This document shows, piece after piece, positions 48,401 through 58,886 of a DNA stretch of 64,000 nucleotides. Origin of the DNA: Lentinus brumalis (lineage: Eukaryota > Basidiomycota > Agaricomycetes > Polyporales > Polyporaceae); contig MARA01000003.1 in NCBI GenBank assembly GCA_001792895.1, forward strand, positions 806,001 to 870,000, read 5' to 3'. Under the pieces are notes generated by a model, which saw only the letters and a list, made by a program, of their open reading frames with translations, was not told the DNA's origin and did no database searches. Within the stretch, counting starts at the first letter, position 1. Every line of letters begins with the position of its first letter. Position numbers and translations under genes: made by a program.

Positions 48401-49408
48401 GGTCAACTATCAGGAAACCGTCGACGCTGGGATGACTTACGAGTACGACTCCAAGAACTCCTACTGGTCGGATCAGCGCACCATGCGCCGTCTTGTCTCC
48501 GATATCATCGCGCTGTACTTCAAGCGGCAGAAGGAGCTCCTCGGGCTTCCTCCGGACCAGAAGGCGATCTGGCAAATTGACGTCTGGTCAGTTCATCGTT
48601 CCGAGGAGTTTCGAACGTGGATGAAGAAGAATCACCGTGATATTCTCATGCACTTCGTTCCTGGCGGCTGCACCGGGATGTTTCAAGCTTGCGACGTCGG
48701 GATTCAGCGAATCTTGAAGCACTCGTTGAAGCGTTCGTACCACCGCGATGTCGTCAATGAGGTGCTTGAGCAGCTGGATGCCGGCGAGGACCACATCACG
48801 CTCGCGAAGAGCGTCGTCACCCTGCGCGACCGGTCGGTTAACTGGATATGGGAAGCATATCAGACCGTCAATCACAAGAACATCGTCCAAAATGTACGCA
48901 CTGCCGTGTCCCTTGAATTGCACTTGTGCTGACCGCCAATCTACAGGCATTTGCGAAGTGCGTTGTAGGCCCATTCAACCTCTCGTACGACAGCCTCACG
49001 AGCCGCCAAGCACGCGATCACTTACGCGAGTTGAAGGCCACGGACCGGGCATTCTGGGATGAGTTGACCCAGTATGATCGCATCGACGAGGTGCCTGCAG
49101 AGGAGGAGCAGTGCGAGGAGGACAGCGAGGAGGACAAGCATGTCGAGGTGGTGGTGGAAGACGACAGCAACGTGCCAGTTGCTGCGGTGATTGAGCGGGT
49201 TCTTCATGGGAAGATTCCCAAGGGTGTCCGGGAGTTGCCCGACACTGGCGCTCTCATCACCGACGCCGTTGCGGAAGACCCAGAGGATGTGGACGAGCAA
49301 GAGGAGCCAGAGGAAATGGAGGAAGCAGAGGAGGAGCTCGGTCGCGGCAAGAGGAAGAAGTTCCTGCGGGATCCCAAGAAGTACAACGGTGAGGCCTTCT
49401 GGCACTAG
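45414..49408 (+). CDS. Ulp1 (C48) protease - pogo-like DDE transposase fusion
   Basis: One gene of three exons (45414-46565, 46614-48893, 48947-49408) encodes about 1297 residues with no stop or frameshift. Exon 1 is a C48 SUMO-protease-like domain: His281 in NTHWISICVDF, Asp298 in FYGDS, Gln335 and Cys341 in YQKDVFSCGLLSWNGL, so the full catalytic set is present. Exon 2 starts Ser/Pro-rich, has a basic coiled region, then a helix-turn-helix part (TYVNWHTKALWDQIDAA through SRSTIDGWI) and the DDE core: Asp915 (ELYVNTDQTNMVY), Asp1040 (IWQIDVWSVH) and Asp1078 (TGMFQACDVGIQRILKHSLK), the last two 38 apart. Exon 3 is acidic and ends GRGKRKKFLRDPKKYNGEAF. Both introns have GTAAGT/GTACGC and TAG/CAG borders and are phase 0. 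Ulp1 domains are known in Mutator, CACTA and Zisupton-type elements; I do not know of one fused to a DDE_1/pogo-type enzyme. Confidence 0.85.
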
Positions 49409-49624
49409 TGACCTACCTTTTGTGGGTACGACTTACCTGTATTGCCTCGGATTCGGAGCGGATATGATTTGCAAGCCTCGCGGGCTTCGAACAGCGTGTT
49501 AGCGAGTGTTTCGGGCCACTGAGGGAGCTCACAGTGGTCTCGTTTGTCACATTCGGCCAACCACTATGTGACCTGTGACAACAGGCTTCAAATTCGTCGA
49601 CAATCGGCTTTGTGACATGTGACA

Positions 49625-49649
49625 GGCCGAATTGATAGAAATGGTACAG
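49625..49649 (-). repeat. Right terminal inverted repeat of the transposon
   Basis: 25 bp ending GAAATGGTACAG, followed by TA. Reverse complement of the left end with two mismatches. Confidence 0.88.
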
Positions 49650-49651
49650 TA

Positions 49652-50103
49652 ATGACGCGATCGACGAATCGCGCCGAATGGCATGAAGCGAAGGGGACAA
49701 AATGAACTAAGGCAAGGTCGAACCAAACTGTATAGTAAAGGGGGAAGGGACGAAGACTCAGAGGCTCAAAGGCTCGAATAGACAAAGGGTCGCAGGGTCG
49801 ATGAACCGACAAATCGACGAACGGACGAATTGCTGGCCATGGGAGTGAAGACGAAGGCTAGTCGACGACTGTTGAACGCAAAGGACTACGGTTCGACGTC
49901 ATTCGAGGGTCGAGGTGGGAGGTGATGGTCGAGCAAGGACGAATGATGACTACCAAGGCCGACTGGGGACGATATAGGCCGACGATAGATCGCAGGTTGG
50001 CCGATGGGGCCGAAGGAGCGCAGGAGAAGGGCAGGAGGACGGCGAAATGGACGATAGTGAGGATAGGAAGTCGATAGAAGGTGCGAAGAGGTCGCAAAAT
50101 CGG
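49652..50103. other. CGA-rich sequence right of the transposon
   Basis: Same CGA/TCG-rich texture as 44267-45139, with CGATATAGGCCGACGATAG near 49970. No coding exon supported; a minus-strand open frame that reads through from the RING gene is probably fortuitous here. Confidence 0.4.
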
Positions 50104-51238
50104 GGCACAGACCAGTATGATGCGCATCAGCGCCGTCATCCTCGTTCTCGTTCTCCACACTGCCATCCTCATCCTCCGTCACCCATTCCTCCTCATCCTC
50201 ATGACCTGTCGCGATATCCGTAGATATGTCGCCTTCTCCGTGCTGGTCGAAGCCTGCAATCTGCTCAGAATTGTCGTCAGACTGGTATCCGATGAGGTTC
50301 TTGAACGCCGCAAAAACCGTGCGATCAGCTGCAACCCACTGGTCGCGCAGCGCACTGACAAACTTCTCGCCTTCTCTGTGAATAACGATTCTGATGATCA
50401 ATAGTATGACACATGAGCGATAACAGTGTGCTTACCTCTCGCGACGTTGAAGTCCTCGCAAAGCTGGCATGTCCCAGCCCCACGCCAGTAAAGCTTCGTC
50501 GGCTACCGGTTGCTTGACGTGATTGTCGAATTCGTAGAGGGTCTTGTTCGCTGCATCAGTCAGGAGGCCGATGTACGCGTGGAGAATCATGTGTGCGACA
50601 TGATTATGGACGAGGGGAAACATTGCGGGGTCACGGGGCGTCTCAACCGGAAAGTCTGGGACGCGTGTCGTACAGGAGGGGCAACGGACGGGCATTTGCG
50701 GAACCCCATCGCAGAAGTCCTTGAAGATCCACTGGAGAAGGCAGAGTGTGCAGAAGACATGCTGACACTCCAACATGTTCAGCAAATACGGCAATCCGCT
50801 GTATATGAGTCGTGTCAGATATAAGGTTGCGTACAGTGTACAGAACATGGTTCACGTACATGACGCATGTGCATCTGGTCGAGCGGCGGACAGTCAGTGC
50901 TTTAGCAAAAAAAAGGAAATCGGACACATGTACAACTCGCACATGAACTTGTCGTTAAGTTCTGTTTGAGCCCACTGAATATTGATGGAGGGCCGGAAGT
51001 TGAGGTTGAGGGAGCTCTCCGCAGGCGAAGCGGGCATTATGACAGACTCGTGGTCGTCGGAAACTCCATACATGTCGGATAGACCCAGAGTTTCCTCGCG
51101 CGGTTCACCTTCTATCGATGTGAGCATGCTGCCTCCGTGCTCGGAACCATGACCACCGGAGCCACCTACCGCTCCAGAACCCAAATGACGTCCATCCGCA
51201 GACTTAGGGACGGTACCCTGCGACTCTTTCAGTTTCAT
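50104..51238 (-). CDS. RING-finger protein, 3' end uncertain
   Basis: Possible E3 ubiquitin ligase. ATG 51238 (MKLKESQGTVPKSADG) starts a Gly/Ser-rich, then acidic N-terminus. A donor after the MCEL codons (GTACAT near 50934) and a second intron (about 50857-50797) join the RING as CELCTCVIGLPYLL, then MLECQHVFCTLCLLQW and MPVRCPSCTTRVPDF: C-x2-C, C-x-H-x2-C-x2-C and C-x2-C. The central part continues DNHVKQPVADEALLAWGWDM, and after a small intron (50441-50397) REGEKFVSALRDQWVAADRT and FAAFKNLIGYQSDD, into an acidic tail (EDEEEWVTEDEDGSVENE). No convincing stop follows: the tail runs into the CGA-rich DNA that carries the transposon. This may be a displaced 3' end, or the last intron is very long. 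Confidence 0.6.
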
Positions 51239-52475
51239 CCTCCGCAGAGTGACCTTCTGCTCTAGGCAAGCTGTATTCCCGTTCGTCCTGCATTTGAGGC
51301 ATCATCCTCTCAGATGCAACGCAACTAACGTACCTCTCTTCTCTTGTATGGTCACCGCGTCCGTCTTGACGTGCATTGTGCCTCGTCTACTTGCCCCTCA
51401 CATTTTGCCGTGCACTCTGTTCCGCGGTAGAGGTCGCCATTTGTTGAGATATTGAAGTGAGGTAGGACGCAGAGGGAGAGTAAGAGTGGAGGGTGAGAGC
51501 AGAGTACGAGCGACACGAAAGTCCCGAAGCCAAGCAGTACTAATTAGGTAAGTTTAGCATGACTAATGCAGATCACATCTCACATGTTTGGCGCTGGTTT
51601 GCCCACTACCGTATCAGGCCTGTGCGTACGCAGCGCGCTATCGCGCACTACCGTTTCGATTCACTGATTCACTACTGATACAAACTTCAAAGAGTGCCTA
51701 GAAACTCACCGTGCAGTGTAGAATCGCCAGGTGACTGAACGAAGATGGTGTTGTAGTCGGAGATCGACAGATTATTTAGTGCCGCGCACACTTGTCTGCG
51801 CTGCACTCTGGCCAAAGGGCGAACGACGCACTTGTGACTGTCAACATTCTTCTGATACCAGTCAGTCGTTATGGTGTCCAGAGAACAGAAGCGATGTCTG
51901 TTGCGAAGTTGAGAACTCACCTTCCGCGCGACTCACTACCACTGTCATCTTCCCTCGGTCATTCCTGTATACTCTGTCTTCAGATGTACATCTCTTCCGC
52001 CGTGCTAGTTAACAGTACCATTGTCATTTCAATTTACCGCCAGATATTCGCGTGATTATAGGCTGGAGAGTGTGGTCATGTTGGGCGGCCGCGTTATACA
52101 CTCGGCGATGAGACTGGTCTTGGCGGGAGAGCCGGTAGTCCTAGCGCCGCATTCTGAGGTAGAGAACACTGCAGTGTGAGTGAAAGCGAAGTTCATACAG
52201 TCTGAGCGCATTGAGAGTGCGAGGAGTGAGGGTGTGCTATGCAAGTACGGCATGCGCGGTGGCGCACGCGTCGCTCCGGCCCGATCATGTCAAGCTAGCA
52301 TCACGTCGTTTCTGAGAGTTCCAAGTTCCGGCATGAGTTAGTCAGTAAATGTAGAGTAGCACACCAGAACTCGAACACTCGCTCCATCAGCACAGCAATA
52401 TCATTCAGACGTATCTGCTATGAAGTACATTGTATACATTTGCAGCCGCGTTACAACACATAGCCCTTTGCTGCG
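51239..52475. other. Intergenic, no gene seen
   Basis: 1.2 kb with only short open frames lacking motifs. It includes the promoter side of the RING gene and the 3' side of the next orphan gene. Confidence 0.45.
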
Positions 52476-54079
52476 TCACTGCCGACCCTTCGTAACAGGG
52501 CGATGTTCTCGGAAAGGACGCATTCCACTGTCGGTAGCATGGGAAGGTCTCTCCATACTCACACGCCGCTTGCGGGTCTGTGGTTTGATCGGACTCTTCT
52601 CGGACGCGGCTTCCTCCACGGGCTTGGCTTCTGGCGAAGGTGGCGGTGGCGTCAAGTCGTCCAGTGTGGTGTCTGTGACAAGCGTTGAGGAGGACTGACC
52701 GCTGTCCACCTGCAAGAAGACCACGATCGTCAGCACGGAACGCAGAGTACGAATTTTGAGGCTCACGGGAGGGTCCACATCTTTGGTCTCCTTCCCGCTT
52801 TCGACGCCCGAGTCGTCAACCTCCTCGATGACCTCTGCCTCCTCAGCACCTGCCTCAGCCGCGGAGGCGAGGTTTATTTTGCGTCGGAGCTCGGCTGCGC
52901 GATTCATCTGCTCCAGAGAATGTTCAATCTGCAAGTTGGGAGCGGTGCGGTACATATCCGCGTTGTCGGGTCCAAAACGGAACTCGTTGGCAGCCGGTTC
53001 TTGCACAGCGTCATTCAACTTTGCCTTGCCCTTGGCCTTGCTCTGAGTGGACGCATCAAACATGGGGTAATCACCCTCTATCACACGGAGTGAGAATGCA
53101 TTCAACAAATAGTGGTCAGACGACTCACCGAGCTCGACCTGCTGTCCAAAGTCAATCCGATCGGCAGGATCAAGGTCTTCCTCTTCCATGTCGAATCCAG
53201 GCAACAAATCTGGTGCCAATCGGCCAACACGGATGAACTCCAGGGGTACCATGTTCGTCACCCAGTACTGGCGGCCTATGAAGATGTCGACGACGAAACT
53301 GAACCATACTACGTCGCCGACTTTGGGACCCGGCGGGGTACACGTCTTGATGTCCACTACTTTATCGCCGCGGAGTTCCCCGATCTTGGGACGATCGGGG
53401 TTGGCGAAGTACTCTGAGTCCTCTTGCGTTGCGGCTGCAATCCACTCGTGGAGCTTGTACCGGATTCTGGCTTCTTTGGTGCGGGTGTACGGAGTGCGCT
53501 TGCAAAATATGGGGGACGTCAGGATGAACGTCCCATCGTTGCCTTCTTGGCCGCTCTGCCATTGGCGACGTTGCTTGTTGTGCGCATTGAAACCCTCGTG
53601 TGAGGTTACAAACTTCTCGAATGCCTAGTGTACAATGAGCTCAGCGTATAGCTCGATATATAATGATGACATACCTTCTGCGCGTGCCACAGTGATTTGT
53701 CGTTCTCCGTGTCAAGTCCATACGACAGTTGGCACAGGCTACTCGGTGACGATTGACTGTGGAACGGTCAGTATGACGCTCCAATGTGTATTGAATGGAA
53801 ACTCACATCCGTCCCTCGGAAAGCCACTCCGGAGCTGTCTCTCCAACTGGGACAAAGTTCCCTGTCTCCAGATGGGAGTTCCAGCACCACACGCCGACTG
53901 AGTGGAACACGGCCTGTCGTTTGGTACCACATTTGGCGATCTTCCACATAGATGAATGGATGGCAGGGGCAAACAAGCAGGGTCTGTTCGAGCTGTTCTT
54001 GTGTTTCGATGTATGCTGCAGGCGGCATCGTGGTTCCAGGGTTATGGGAAGTCAGACGGTGGAACGTCGATAGGCTCAT
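52476..54079 (-). CDS. Orphan mushroom-type protein (VGDVVWFSFVV family)
   Basis: From ATG 54079 (MSLSTFHRLTSHNPGTTMPP) exons read YIETQEQLEQTLLVCPCHPF, YVEDRQMWYQTTGRVPL, RDSSGVAFRGTDV, then SLCQLSYGLDTENDKSLWHA, AFEKFVTSHEGFNAH, GTFILTSPIFCKRTPYTR and RIRYKLHEWIAAATQEDSEY. The core GPKVGDVVWFSFVVDIFIGR and YWVTNMVPLEFIRVGRLA is followed by an acidic, Lys-rich tail with KPQTRKRRVSME. I have seen this layout in uncharacterised mushroom proteins but know no function. At least six introns. The last exon and stop (52476) are approximate. The basic/acidic tail fits a nuclear protein. Confidence 0.6.
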
Positions 54080-54546
54080 GGACTTTTGTACTCACCGGAA
54101 CCACCGTCATGATGCGCCTGAACTGTTGAACAGACCACAGCGGTCGCCAGTAAGAGATGTGTGGTGACATCACGCTCGCGGTGAGCCTGTGCGAGTGACG
54201 CCATGAGTTTCGAGCCGTACTGAGAGTACTGACTACACCTGGCTTCTTGCGATATGATGCAGTATACTCTGTGAACGCATGTGAGATCCTAATTCGACAT
54301 CATCGTGAGTCGCGACTCACCAAATGGATGCGTACGTCAGTCAGCGCCATGTGAAAAACCTCACGTACCAGCAACAATCCAAGATTTCAACACCGTACCC
54401 TGGTAGCTGTAAAGTATTCTTGGGATTACGACCATGAGTGCAGCAGGAGTGGAGGACGTGAGGAAGAACGGGCTTCAACGGCTGGTGACGACACTATGAC
54501 CACGGCGAGGCGATGCTGTTGGCACCCTGGTGTACGTGTACATCAT

Positions 54547-54621
54547 CAGCCCTACTGGCTCAGGTGGTAGAGTGACCTGAATGCCATTCAGGCCGTCGCA
54601 GGTTCGACTCCTGCCGGGCTG
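54547..54621 (+). tRNA. tRNA-like sequence, anticodon GCC (Gly), imperfect
   Basis: A perfect anticodon arm (CCTGA-ATGCCAT-TCAGG, anticodon GCC), a perfect T arm (GCAGG-TTCGACT-CCTGC) and a D arm (GCTC...GAGT) are in the right order, with A-box- and B-box-like sequences. The acceptor stem pairs only with two extra bases between it and the D arm (CAGCCCT with CGGGCTG, six pairs), so this may be a tRNA pseudogene or the head of a tRNA-derived SINE rather than a working tRNA-Gly. Confidence 0.45.
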
Positions 54622-55608
54622 CGTTGCGAGTGTAAATGATGGGTAAATTTTTCGCCACTTAAAAACCCTCCCTTACAAAGCCTGAGATCCCAATACCATA
54701 AGAGTTTGTTACGGAAGAAAGGAAACGTGGACTAGTGGTACCACGCTTATCTCGTATGAAGCTTACATCCCAGGGTTCGATTCTCGCATAGACACATTTT
54801 TTTCTGTGCCATGGGCAACTCACGCGGTCACCTCCCATGCCGAGTCTGGAAACTACATCGTTCACAGAATGAGTCAACCTGAAAGCTACTAGGTGACATG
54901 TGATTATATATTGGAGATAATAGTTCGTGAACTTTGAATTGCTGCACTTGCAACAGTACGTGTCTCGTCAGCTTCCGTGGTGTGGGAGATGACACTCAAA
55001 GTCACCTAGAGCCGTGCACGAGCGCGGTGTGCTTGAGTACGATAGATATGCATCGGACCTCTCCCTTGATTTTCGACCACCGAATGTCTGGCTTTGACTA
55101 TTGGCCGCACTTGGCCTGGCGGAATCACCAAGAACGAGCTGGTCGTGTCCTGTAGAGCATCAAACCAACTGACCGCAGTTCACGGTGATTAGAATATACC
55201 TTGGTGGGAAGTGCCCGGTGAATTTTGGCGTGTACAGAGTATTTGGGAGGGGATGGCATGTTGCGCTGGCTCACAACTCTAAGCATCTCACGGTCCTACT
55301 TATACTGTATCCTGAGACGTGTATGTCATACGTCGCGTGCCTATAATCAGAGTCTTGGATGACGTATATATGAACGTAGACTCCGTTCGGCTAGATGTAG
55401 ATACACTCGCCCGCCCGTGCTACACCATCATGGATTAATCTGCTGACCGAGAAGATCAATAAGTATGTCCATGTCATCACTGGCAAGTGCCTCGCCTTCA
55501 GCATCGGACATCTCCACTTCTGACTCCTCGGCACTCGAAGATGACGTGTATCCGTCCGTATTCGTGTCGTGCGGTGGGATGAGGACATCGAATACGAGCA
55601 GATGTAGT
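54622..55608. other. Gene-poor stretch with a second degenerate tRNA-like sequence
   Basis: About 1 kb without a supported gene. At roughly 54728-54797, TGGACTAGTGG and GGTTCGATTCT are spaced like tRNA A and B boxes, but no clean cloverleaf forms. The rest shows nothing I can support. Confidence 0.4.
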
Positions 55609-55610
55609 TA

Positions 55611-56025
55611 AGCTATCTAGTCAGGCCGACTAATTAGTGCCCCGCCAACTAGATAGGTTCACCTGAGAAGGGGCAACTAGCTGGCCCATCTAGATGGCTT
55701 GCAAGTATCTAGATGGGCGGTTGAGCTCACACTGAGGGTAACGAGCAGGGGGACAACTAGATAGCATGAACTAGATAGCGCAAACTAGATAGCATGAACT
55801 AGATAGCGCAAACAGGACATCTAGATACAGGCTAGTACTAGTCGGCCGACTAGATAGCCGCGACTATGTAAAAGGCGTGTATCCTCACTACCTCCCCCCC
55901 CTTGGTGGTATCTAGATATGACGACGTACTGCCGAGGCCTTGTACCCCCACCCATATGTCTATCTAGATGCCCATATACCCATCTAGATGAGGTACACTA
56001 GTTAGTCCAGTTTATTTAGATACCT
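55611..56025. mobile_element. 415 bp MITE packed with CTAGAT motifs
   Basis: Left end AGCTATCTAGTCAGGCCGAC and right end (reverse complement) AGGTATCTAAATAAACTGGA form imperfect inverted repeats of about 29 bp, both ending with ACTAA.TAGTG. TA lies on both sides (55609-55610, 56026-56027). Inside are about thirteen CTAGATA/CTAGATG motifs in both directions and a 16 bp palindrome CTAGTCGGCCGACTAG (55838-55853). No coding potential. The ends differ from the 35751 MITE, so it would belong to another family. Confidence 0.6.
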
Positions 56026-56129
56026 TACCTACATATATACACATTTCATGATGTCTCTGTGATCAGTTCCGGTAGTGCCAGCCACCACATCATCATACCT
56101 GTGCCTCTTTCAAGGATATAGTGCCGCTC

Positions 56130-57150
56130 ATGGCAGATCTGGATGCTCCAGTGTTCGCATCACCAGAAACAAAGTTATCCGCACGGGAATTACACTGGTG
56201 GCATATCCTCGCAGCGCCCGACAATGAACTTTACAAGCCTGAGGTTAATTTGATATAAGCTGTGCCTGTTGTGTCGAGCTGATTATTAATGCTACTACAG
56301 ACCAACTTGTGCGGCAATTTCAGTATAGACCCACGGTTGGCCATCGATAATACCACGCTGTCTGTTGGCGGGTCATTAAATGATGGCAATGTGCTCTATA
56401 CCAATTCTGAAATACCGGTGCATGCACCATATCAGGTGAGCAATGAACATATACCTCCGTAAATATTCTCAAGTCAAATGCAGGACTTGGTGTCCTCATC
56501 TTCGCAATTACATGAAGGCCATCATACAGATCCCTCAGATCCATCCGCTCTTCACTTGCCCCACCCTGCATCACCTGGCAGCCAGACATTCCTACCGCAG
56601 GCGGAACTTTCTGTGGCGTCGGACGAGTTGAATACGGTGCACCAGATCACCCTCGGTGTTACATTATTTCCATTTATCACTGACATATCTATGTCTGCAG
56701 TATGAGCCCATATGCCTCGAGCGAGGATGTGGCAAGTTATTTGCAAATAAGCATACACTCAAGAGACACCAATACCATGTGCACGGCCTCGGTACCATTC
56801 AAAAAAAGCACAAAGGCAGTAAGTGATGTTGCTCCAGCACAGAACATTTATGAGGTCGATAACCCTTTGATGTTCTAGCATGTGCATGCACATCTCCGGG
56901 TTGCACCAAGTCGTACTGGGCCCCTTATACTCTCCGTCGCCATATGTTGGATATGCATGCAATTAAAGGTATGCCTCCTGCAGACATATTCTAGATGCAC
57001 TCACAAGTTCAAATGGCAGCATACGATTGCTTCTACCCAGGATGCAGTAGGTCCTTTGCCTCTGCTCGGGGTGCCAATCAACATTCTGCGATGGTACACC
57101 GATGTATGAACGAACATACCGAAGAGACATCTATTACTGGAACCATGTAA
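56130..57150 (+). CDS. C2H2 zinc-finger protein B (three fingers)
   Basis: ATG 56130 (MADLDAPVFASPETKLSARE) begins a gene of about six exons. A low-complexity Ser/Pro/His N-terminus (to about 56637) is followed by finger 1 ICLERGCGKLFANKHTLK with HQYHVH (from 56701), finger 2 CTSPGCTKSYWAPYTLR with HMLDMH (56880s), and finger 3 YDCFYPGCSRSFASARGAN with HSAMVH (57025-57100), each with the C-x4-C-x12-H pattern. It ends HTEETSITGTM-stop at 57148-57150. Likely a DNA-binding regulator. It begins about 100 bp after the CTAGAT MITE and converges on a related gene at 57747-58393. Confidence 0.68.
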
Positions 57151-57746
57151 TTATATCATTAAACAGATTGTGCCAACCTGGAATGGTGGCTGCGATACGC
57201 AAGCCTCTGACAGAGCATGAGCTTGGCTTGGCAGCTGACATGGTCTCAAATTGAAGACACGCGTGTTTCCTCGAGGTGTTGATCCACAGCTTCACCAAAG
57301 TCTTCTTCCTCCGCATGCATCCTTCCGCACTGCATCCAGTCCGTGGTCTCTGCCTCGGTGGTCTATGTGTTCTACATGGTCTGTTCCTCGCTCTCATGTG
57401 TCGGAAGTCTTTTCCTCCACTCGGGATCGATATTGTTAAGTCCTCTGAGTCCTACCAATCGGCTTCAGGTTCTAACCGTTCCTGTCCCATCCCACCAAAT
57501 CACCCAGCCGTCCTTGAGACTCATACTATCCCTTTCCCACATTTTGCTCCTAAATAGGAACACCTCGAATAGGGCTTAGGTATCACCTCTGAAACCTGCA
57601 AAGGCCATCGGGATCCCGTGCGTCCGTACATGAACATTAACTCCGCGAATAGAATCAAAGGTCCTGTCGCAGCCTATGCCAGGACATGTATGCTCTATAG
57701 TCGATGTTAATCTGCTGCTTCTGTGTACATGTGATGCCAGATGTGT
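57151..57746. other. Between convergent C2H2 genes
   Basis: 596 bp, pyrimidine-rich around 57290-57550, with no supported gene; presumably 3' UTRs. Confidence 0.45.
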
Positions 57747-58393
57747 TTACTCACTCTGTTCCGGCATCAGTGCTGCATTATGGTGCCGTATGTTGATGTG
57801 GCGTTGCAGACTGGATCTGCGTCTGTAGTGCTTGCCACACCCTATAAAGGGACACTTGTGTGCTGTGCAAACCACTCTGTGAGTGGAAGTCGGATATTAC
57901 TGGTTATACACACACCTTCATAAATGCCGTGAGCATTATTGAGATGCCGCCGTAATTGAGTGCGGAGCAGAAACTGCTGAACACACCCAGGCACATCACA
58001 TGTTAACATGTATTGTTGCTTCCAAACTGTACATGAGCGCTGAAGGTCTTTGAAGTTCAATTCAATACTCACACGTCTCCTGTCAGCTTGTGCATTGGGC
58101 TGATATACAGCAGGCGCTCTGCGGTGCCGTAACGGCTTCGGAGGTGGGAGTGGAAGTGTAGAACCACAATGAGCTGTTATTGTCGAACTTGCATTACCAG
58201 GCATTGTCTCAGGGGTAGCTGCCTGAAAGTTGTTGACTTGAACGACATCATGATCATTGGGGTGTGAATGTGTGTATGTTGAATGGGGAGTCATGTTCGA
58301 AGGACCGCGAGCAAATATCAGTGAAGCCATGAGAGCAACTTCAGACAGGTCTACTGCATACTGCAAGGAGCTATAGCTGGATATGTGTGCCAT
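57747..58393 (-). CDS. C2H2 zinc-finger protein C (two fingers)
   Basis: ATG 58393 (MAHISSYSSLQYAVDLSEVA) leads through a Pro/His-rich region (PLPPPKPLRHRRAPAVYQPN) to finger 1 LTCDVPGCVQQFLLRTQLR with HLNNAH. After an intron (GTGTGT near 57918 to CACAG near 57881) comes finger 2 HKCPFIGCGKHYRRRSSLQ with HINIRH. The frame then ends ALMPEQSE-stop at 57747-57749. A further small intron may lie within RRRVSIELNFKDLQ. It stands head to head with family X copy B, repeating the pairing seen at 36.5-38.4 kb. Confidence 0.62.
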
Positions 58394-58886
58394 GAGGTGC
58401 GATCAATGCTGCTACGAGGTGCGATCAGTGCTGCTGTGCAGATCGCAGGAGTGAGATATGGTAGCAATAACATGGCCAAACATCAGGTCACGTGCCATTG
58501 CTGGAGGATCAATGCCGAAAAAAGTGAGATTCAGATACAACAATCTCATATTTTGCTTGAAACCCTTTGTCTAATGGTTCAAAGTTATAGTTTGTGCTTG
58601 CTATCAGTACCAGCACCTCGACTGATTTATGGGAGTCACAGTTTTGGGTATCATGGTGTATCGATCTGGTGTCATGCACTGACCATATATGCAAAATATG
58701 AGTATTTTTGCTATTAATGATGCAGTGCATCCATTTCAAGGGTTTCAAGCATGACTCACCCTTTTGTTTGGAACTGCGACACAGTGTGCCACTCAAGGTG
58801 AACACATCGCACCACCAAGCCTGAGAGGTATGTTCCCTAGAACATGTGTTTGTATCTGTACTCACTCACTGCCTGTCCGTCAAAGC

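Larger units (their letters stand above)
45142..49649 (+). mobile_element. 4.5 kb DNA transposon with Ulp1 protease + DDE transposase gene
   Basis: Left end begins CTGTACCATTTCGATCAATC and right end, reverse-complemented, begins CTGTACCATTTCTATCAATT; 23 of 25 terminal bases match. TA flanks each end (45140-45141 and 49650-49651), as expected for Tc1/mariner/pogo-type transposition. Subterminal TGTGACCTGTGAC motifs occur inside both ends (near 45172 and 49566, and GTGACATGTGACAGG near 49614). The single gene inside is open throughout, so the copy may be young. Superfamily assignment rests on the TA duplication plus the transposase motifs. Confidence 0.88.
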
